DNA of 64,000 nucleotides from Bacillota bacterium (GTDB lineage Bacteria > Bacillota > Clostridia > Peptostreptococcales > Anaerovoracaceae), in NCBI GenBank assembly GCA_019420525.1, contig JAHZHA010000029.1, forward strand, positions 123,082 through 187,081, given 5' to 3'. A program made the position numbers and the translations under genes. Position 1 is the stretch's first letter. Each line of letters begins with the position of its first letter. The notes below the pieces were generated by a model. The model saw nothing but the letters and a program-made list of their open reading frames with translations, was not told the DNA's origin and did no database searches. This document shows positions 59,730 through 64,000 of this stretch, one piece after another.

Positions 59730-59806
59730 AAAAAATTACAGTATAAGTAAGAATCCTATTCTAATCAGAGGAAACAGTATTTATATGAGAATGGAAATAT
59801 TAAAAT

Positions 59807-59858
59807 TGTGATTTTGAATATCACTATAATTGCAAAAATGCAATCACGGTGATATAAT
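59807..59858 (+). promoter_or_regulatory. Promoter overlapped by three palindromes
   Basis: TTGCAA (59830-59835), a 17-base spacer and TATAAT (59853-59858). Palindromes: GTGAT-TTTGAAT-ATCAC (59808-59824), ATTGCA-AAAA-TGCAAT (59829-59844, covering the -35 box) and ATCAC-G-GTGAT (59843-59853, touching the -10 box). The downstream fusion regulator probably represses its own promoter here. Confidence 0.7.
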
Positions 59859-59923
59859 CGGATTCATCGGAACGCGGAGCTGATCCGGCAGGGAGGCTCC
59901 GGAATATGGAGGAGGCAGTTTAC

Positions 59924-61126
59924 ATGGGTGCAGCGAAGACTCCCGGACAGCGAATCATAGAGATGAGGGAGAAAAAAAACTGGAATCAGAAAGAGCTGGC
60001 GGTGCGGGCAGGAATCGCTCCGTCTCAGCTGAGCAGAATTGAAGGAGGCCGGACGGAAAAAATCAGCAGCGACATTCTGATCCGTCTGGCGGAGACGCTT
60101 CAGGTGTCAGCCGACGAGATACTGGGAATCGGCGCAGGAGAGAGCGCGGCGGCCGGAGCGGAAACGGGAGACGCGGAAAAGGAAACGGGCAGAGGTACCG
60201 GACGGAACGGACGGCAGCCGGCGGCAGGCAAAGGCGATCCGGCGCGGGAACAGAGACTCGTCAGAGAGTCGGAAATCCCCGATCCCATACGGCGCATCCA
60301 GAAGAATCTGTCTTCTCTGACGGAGACTCAGGGGCGTGTCGCCGACTATATCGTCAGGAATCCGTTCGACGCTGCGGTGTGTACCATAGATCAGATGGCG
60401 GCGGAAGCCCGCACCAGCACCACTACCATTCTGCGGCTGGTGGGTTCCGCCGGATATTCCGGGTATTCGGATTTCCAGAAGCAGCTGCAGGATGCGCTGA
60501 GAGAAAAGTACAATCCGGCGCACCGGCTGGAGGTGAGTCTGGCGGATCTGGACGAGACGAATATCTGGCAGAGCTGTTTTTCCAAACAGATGAACCGGAT
60601 TTCTTCGACGTTTTCCTCCGTTTCGCAGGAGGCGCTGGAAGAGGCGGTGAAGGAGATGTCGGAGGCGAGACACGCGTACTATTCCGGCGGAAGGAGCGGA
60701 AGAATCGTGGCCCACTATCTGACGGACAATTTTTCGAGAATGTTCGGGAATTCTTCGTTTCTGGACAGCGAACAGATTCTGATGTGGACCTCCGCGCTGC
60801 AGTGGATGAACAGTGAAGATCTGCTGCTGGTCATCGGCTATCCCCGGTACGCCAGGCATCTGCTGGAGCTGGTGCGGCTGGCCGGGGAGCGGGGCGTCCG
60901 GATCATCGTGATGACGGACAGCTATTCTTCGCCTTTCGTGAAATACGCGGATACCGTGCTGATCTGTGAGTATGAATCCTCCGGTTTTCACAATTCTCCC
61001 CTGCCGGCCATGATGCTGGCGGAATGTCTCATCAGCGCCGCGGCCCTGCAGCATTCCGACGAGCTGAGAGAACGGCTGGAGAAGATCGGAAAGCTCCAGG
61101 AGGAACTGAATTATCTCTGTACCTGA
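59924..61126 (+). CDS. XRE-RpiR-SIS fusion transcriptional regulator
   Basis: A 400-residue protein from ATG 59924 (GGAGGAGGCAGTTTAC); ATG 59906 with GGAGGCTCCGGAAT is equally open. Residues ~5-65: a Cro/CI helix-turn-helix (GQRIIEMREKKNWNQKELAV, APSQLSRIEGGRTEKISSD). Residues ~70-120: a low-complexity Gly/Ala/Glu linker. Residues ~125-200: an RpiR-type HTH_6 (SLTETQGRVADYIVRNPFDA, ARTSTTTILRLVGSAGYSGY). Residues ~235-370: a SIS sugar-phosphate-binding domain (HAYYSGGRSGRIVAHYLTDN, DLLLVIGYPRYARHLLELV, IIVMTDSYSSPFVKYAD). Two DNA-binding domains on one RpiR protein are unusual. The ligand is probably a sugar phosphate. Confidence 0.88.
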   Translation: MGAAKTPGQRIIEMREKKNWNQKELAVRAGIAPSQLSRIEGGRTEKISSDILIRLAETLQVSADEILGIGAGESAAAGAETGDAEKETGRGTGRNGRQPAAGKGDPAREQRLVRESEIPDPIRRIQKNLSSLTETQGRVADYIVRNPFDAAVCTIDQMAAEARTSTTTILRLVGSAGYSGYSDFQKQLQDALREKYNPAHRLEVSLADLDETNIWQSCFSKQMNRISSTFSSVSQEALEEAVKEMSEARHAYYSGGRSGRIVAHYLTDNFSRMFGNSSFLDSEQILMWTSALQWMNSEDLLLVIGYPRYARHLLELVRLAGERGVRIIVMTDSYSSPFVKYADTVLICEYESSGFHNSPLPAMMLAECLISAAALQHSDELRERLEKIGKLQEELNYLCT

Positions 61127-61277
61127 ACCTGAGGCCTGTCAGGTGAGACGGCGCGGATTCCGGGGGCGGGACCGGAAGCGCCGGCGGAGCGGATACGCAG
61201 ATACAGCGCAGCGCCAGAACGGCCGCAGGGCATCTTCCGTTTCTTTCTGAAAAGGATTGTAATAATTGTTATTATCA

Positions 61278-61304
61278 TGTAATATAAAAATAACAAATAT
61301 TACA
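61278..61304. repeat. Inverted repeat upstream of MATE gene
   Basis: TGTAATA (61278-61284) and TATTACA (61298-61304) frame 13 AT-rich bases inside the promoter region of the next gene; a second dyad TAATA/TATTA lies just before. It is a possible regulator site. Confidence 0.45.
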
Positions 61305-61355
61305 CGACGCCGTTCCGGGCACGGAGCGGACAGAAGCAGAAAACGAAAGCGGGCG

Positions 61356-62765
61356 ATGAAAATGAAAGGACACAGCCACAGCGGACACCGGCACCAACAC
61401 GAACAGCAGCACGAACACGATCTCGACGAAAAATTCATCCAGATGACGCAGACTCCGGTCAGACCACTGATCTGCCGTCTTGCGGTACCCACCATCATAA
61501 GCAATCTCATCACGACATTCTACAATATGGCGGACACTTTTTTCATCGGAAAGATCGGAACGAGCGCTTCCGGAGCGGTGGGCATCGCTTTTTCGGTAAT
61601 GGCGGTGATTCAGGGCATCGGATTCTTTTTCGGACAGGGGTCGGGAAACAATATCTCACGGATGCTGGGACAGCATAGGGAAGAGGACGCCCTGAACCTG
61701 GCGGCCACCGGATTTTTTTCCGCGATTCTGACAGGTATCGTCTTTGCGGCGGCCGGGCTGCTGCTGCTGGAGCCTTTCTGCCTGCTGCTGGGCTCTACCC
61801 GGACGATTCTCCCTTACGCGGAGGATTACGTGAGACTGATCCTCATCGGAGCGCCGTATATGGCGGCATCGCTGGTTTTGAACAATCAGCTCCGCTTTGA
61901 GGGCAGCGCATTTTACGGTATGATCGGACTGACCGCGGGAGCCGTGCTGAATCTCGTGCTGGACCCGCTCTTTATCTTTGTCTTTCACATGGGCATCGCC
62001 GGAGCCGCTCTGGCCACCATCGTCAGCCAGCTGGTGAGCTTCTGCCTTCTGCTCTGGGAGATTTCCCGAAAGGGAACGGTGCCCATCCGGCTGAAAAATT
62101 TTTCGCCGTCGCGGAGATATTACAGGATCATCTTTAACGGCGGATTTCCGTCTCTGTGCCGTCAGTCCGTCTCCGGGGTATCGGCTGCCTGCATGAATCT
62201 GGCCGCCGGTCAGTTCGGCGATGCGGCCATCGCGGCCATGGCCATCGTGACGAAGATCATGAATTTTACGAATGCGGTGATCATGGGCTTCGGCCACGGA
62301 TTCCAGCCGGTCTGCGGCTACAATTACGGAGCCGGCCTTTACGGACGTGTAAAGGAGGGCTTCTGGTTCTGCGTAAAGACGGGAACGATGATTCTTCTCG
62401 CGGTGGCCGTGGCAGAGTTCGCCGCCGCTCCGTTTCTCGTGGAGCTGTTCCGGAAAGGCGATCCGGAGGTTCTGGATATCGGGACGTGGGCGCTGCGGTT
62501 CCAGTGTCTGACTATGTGCCTGAACGCCTGGCTCATGATCAGCAATATGATGATGCAGACTACGGGCAAGGTGGTCAGCGCATCTTTTCTGGGAATGGCG
62601 CGTCAGGGTATCATCCTGATTCCGATGGTCTTTTTTCTGTCGCATTTCTTCGGCGTCACCGGAATCCAGGCGGCACAACCTGCAGCAGATCTCATATCTT
62701 TTATTCTCTGCTGCTTCCTGCAGGTGCGTCTGCTGCGGAGCATGGGGCAGACGGCCGCAAAGTGA
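61356..62765 (+). CDS. MATE-family transporter with histidine-rich N-terminus
   Basis: A 469-residue protein. Before the first helix the chain has GHSHSGHRHQHEQQHEHD with eight histidines in about 20 residues, a likely metal-binding tail. The membrane part is a normal twelve-helix MATE (LICRLAVPTIISNLITTFYN, GFFFGQGSGNNISRMLGQ, second half IIFNGGFPSLCRQSVSG, GFGHGFQPVCGYNYGAGLYG). The ribosome binding site is weak, and ATG 61362 is possible, but both keep the His segment. It could export a metal chelate or use a metal for regulation; this is inference. Confidence 0.9.
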   Translation: MKMKGHSHSGHRHQHEQQHEHDLDEKFIQMTQTPVRPLICRLAVPTIISNLITTFYNMADTFFIGKIGTSASGAVGIAFSVMAVIQGIGFFFGQGSGNNISRMLGQHREEDALNLAATGFFSAILTGIVFAAAGLLLLEPFCLLLGSTRTILPYAEDYVRLILIGAPYMAASLVLNNQLRFEGSAFYGMIGLTAGAVLNLVLDPLFIFVFHMGIAGAALATIVSQLVSFCLLLWEISRKGTVPIRLKNFSPSRRYYRIIFNGGFPSLCRQSVSGVSAACMNLAAGQFGDAAIAAMAIVTKIMNFTNAVIMGFGHGFQPVCGYNYGAGLYGRVKEGFWFCVKTGTMILLAVAVAEFAAAPFLVELFRKGDPEVLDIGTWALRFQCLTMCLNAWLMISNMMMQTTGKVVSASFLGMARQGIILIPMVFFLSHFFGVTGIQAAQPAADLISFILCCFLQVRLLRSMGQTAAK

Positions 62766-62890
62766 GGTAAAATTGTCTTGCAGCGCCGCATTTGTCTGCC
62801 GTCATATTTGAAGCCGCCGCGTGTGTCTGCTGTCTGATATAATAGAGGAACAGAAAATGATATTGATGGAATATTGCGGAGGAAAGAGAA

Positions 62891-63940
62891 ATGAAAGAAT
62901 CTGTCGTTTTCCGCTGTGCGGAGCGGAAGGATGTGCCGCTGATTCTGCAGTTCATAAAGGAGCTTGCGGATTATGAGAAGTTGCTGGATGAAGTCACGGC
63001 TGACGAAGAGACGCTGGAAGAGTGGATTTTTGACAGACAGAAGGCGGAAGTGATCTTCGCTGTGGCGGATGGCACGGAAGTGGGATTTGCCCTGTTTTTT
63101 CACAATTTTTCCACGTTTCTGGGGAGAGCCGGGATCTATCTGGAGGATCTGTTCGTCCGGCCGGAATACCGGGGGAAAGGGTATGGAAAAGCGATTCTTG
63201 AAAAGCTGGCGGCTATCGCTGTGGAGCGAAAGTGCGGCCGTCTGGAATGGTGGTGTCTCGACTGGAATCAGCCAAGCATCGATTTTTATCTGTCCCTGGG
63301 CGCGGAGCCGATGTCCGACTGGACCGTTTACCGCATCGCGGGAGACACGCTGAAGGAGCTGGCGGGTGAATCTGCCGGGAAACGAAAGGAAGCGACACAG
63401 GCGCTGAGGGACGCAGCTGACTACTGGGATGTGAAAGATGCGGACAGCATCAAACTGGATCAGGAACAGCTCAAGGAAATGGCTGAAAAATATATCGTGA
63501 ACAATAATACCTGTGCGCTGGCCACCGGAATCGGGGATTATGTGCGCTGTACGCCTATCGAATACAGTTATCATGACGGATGCTTCTGGATGTTCAGTGA
63601 AGGAGGAAAGAAGTTTATAGGGCTGTCGGAAAACAGTAATGTCAGTCTTGCGATCTATGATAAATATGAAGGATTTGAAAATCTTCACGGGATACAGGTT
63701 ACGGGAAGGGCGGAACTGGTGGAACCGTTTTCGGAAGACTATCTGTCTCATGCTGAATACAAAAATCTTTCAGCAGAGTTTCTGAGAAAAATGAAAAATC
63801 CGATGCATTTGATCCGCGTCCGTCCCACACGTATCGACTGTCTGTTCTCGGAGTTCAGGAAGATGGGATGCGCTGTTCGTCAGATGCTGGTGCTGGACGG
63901 CGGAATTACGGAAAATAAAATAGAAAATCAGAAAGAATAA
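62891..63940 (+). CDS. GNAT acetyltransferase fused to PNPOx-like domain
   Basis: A 349-residue two-domain protein. Residues ~1-160 form a GNAT domain like diamine acetyltransferases (FRCAERKDVPLILQFIKELA, acetyl-CoA loop LFVRPEYRGKGYGKAIL, WWCLDWNQPSIDFYLSLGA). Residues ~200-340 form a split-barrel pyridoxamine-phosphate-oxidase-like domain (NNNTCALATGIGDYVRCTPI, FWMFSEGGKKFIGLSENSN, IQVTGRAELVEPF, RVRPTRIDCLFSEFRKMG), which normally binds FMN or F420. The two are usually separate proteins. The start follows GCGGAGGAAAGAGAA. It may acetylate and reduce related substrates; the specific reaction is unknown. Confidence 0.88.
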   Translation: MKESVVFRCAERKDVPLILQFIKELADYEKLLDEVTADEETLEEWIFDRQKAEVIFAVADGTEVGFALFFHNFSTFLGRAGIYLEDLFVRPEYRGKGYGKAILEKLAAIAVERKCGRLEWWCLDWNQPSIDFYLSLGAEPMSDWTVYRIAGDTLKELAGESAGKRKEATQALRDAADYWDVKDADSIKLDQEQLKEMAEKYIVNNNTCALATGIGDYVRCTPIEYSYHDGCFWMFSEGGKKFIGLSENSNVSLAIYDKYEGFENLHGIQVTGRAELVEPFSEDYLSHAEYKNLSAEFLRKMKNPMHLIRVRPTRIDCLFSEFRKMGCAVRQMLVLDGGITENKIENQKE

Positions 63941-64000
63941 AAGATAAAAAAATAGCCTGCAAATAAAAAGTCAAGGCTAAATGAAAGAACATTGAAAATT
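63941..64000 (+). other. Window end with weak hairpin
   Basis: TAGCCT and AGGCTA (about 63953-63978) can pair around an A-rich loop after the last gene; there is no T run, so terminator status is doubtful. Confidence 0.35.

Noticed and set aside
61656..62678. Minus-strand frame of 340 codons in the last MATE gene
   Set aside because: It is antisense to clear transporter helices, and the Arg/Gln/His-rich translation is typical of a shadow.
1..64000. CRISPR arrays, prophage or integrative element cores
   Set aside because: No regularly spaced repeats, integrase, phage structural genes or conjugation genes were seen.

Overview
The window looks like a chromosomal segment of a low-to-mid GC member of the Bacillota, class Clostridia, most likely a gut-associated Lachnospiraceae/Eubacteriales-type anaerobe. 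The reasons are strong AGGAGG ribosome binding sites, a T-box in front of a trp operon, SpoIIE/SpoIIAA-type partner-switching proteins, BceRS/VanRS-like kinase plus FtsX-type ABC cassettes, an SLH-domain surface protein, BlaI/BlaR1, DUF554, YitT, PadR+DUF1048-like, DUF917/HyuA and several MATE pumps. Genus or species cannot be fixed from the sequence alone.

Layout. 1-1218: an AT-rich three-gene group entering from the left edge (one partial gene, a DUF6575-like gene, a SecB-like chaperone), possibly a chaperone-controlled toxin-antitoxin or defence-type cassette. 1298-11030: a segment bounded by two copies of a 65-bp hairpin-bearing repeat. It holds a two-component system plus ABC transporter (1593-6622), a structured intergenic element, an HdeD-like membrane protein, a very large secreted SLH protein with an aerolysin/MTX2-like central region, and a decayed IS110-type transposase end. 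11052-16454 (minus strand): a partner-switching operon, STAS protein -> SpoIIE-type phosphatase fused to an RsbW-like domain -> MATE transporter fused to an RsbW-like domain -> unrecognised 454-residue protein. I regard this as the most interesting candidate system. 16954-20065: an AlbA_2/Schlafen-type regulator, a tRNA-Gly(CCC) and a CapA-like protein.

20195-26998: small regulatory and metabolic genes: an autoregulated XRE repressor/membrane protein pair with twin palindromic operators, an OYE-family flavin oxidoreductase, DUF554, a MerR regulator divergent from yitT, an internally deleted XRE regulator, an HhH-GPD-like protein and a CAT-like acetyltransferase. 27020-32262: a second two-component plus FtsX-type ABC cassette, with GTAAG direct repeats at helical-turn spacing before the ABC genes. 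32483-39745: a MATE pump, then a minus-strand amide/hydantoin-type catabolic group (PucR regulator, CodB-like permease, DUF917 protein, HyuA-type protein). 40051-43377: a frameshifted vanZ-like gene, a PadR/DUF1048-like pair and an SDR / atypical deformylase / SGNH hydrolase cluster. 43657-50600: lipoprotein and membrane-anchored unknown genes, an FkbM methyltransferase, BlaR1 and BlaI separated by gene debris, and a flavoprotein.

50613-59012: a MATE gene with a riboswitch-like leader lies divergent from a complete trpEGDCFBA operon controlled by a tryptophan T-box. 59223-64000: a DUF2798-like membrane protein, an XRE-RpiR-SIS fusion regulator with palindromes over its promoter, a MATE pump with a histidine-rich N-terminus, and a GNAT-PNPOx fusion enzyme. 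No rRNA, CRISPR array, replication origin or intact mobile element was seen.
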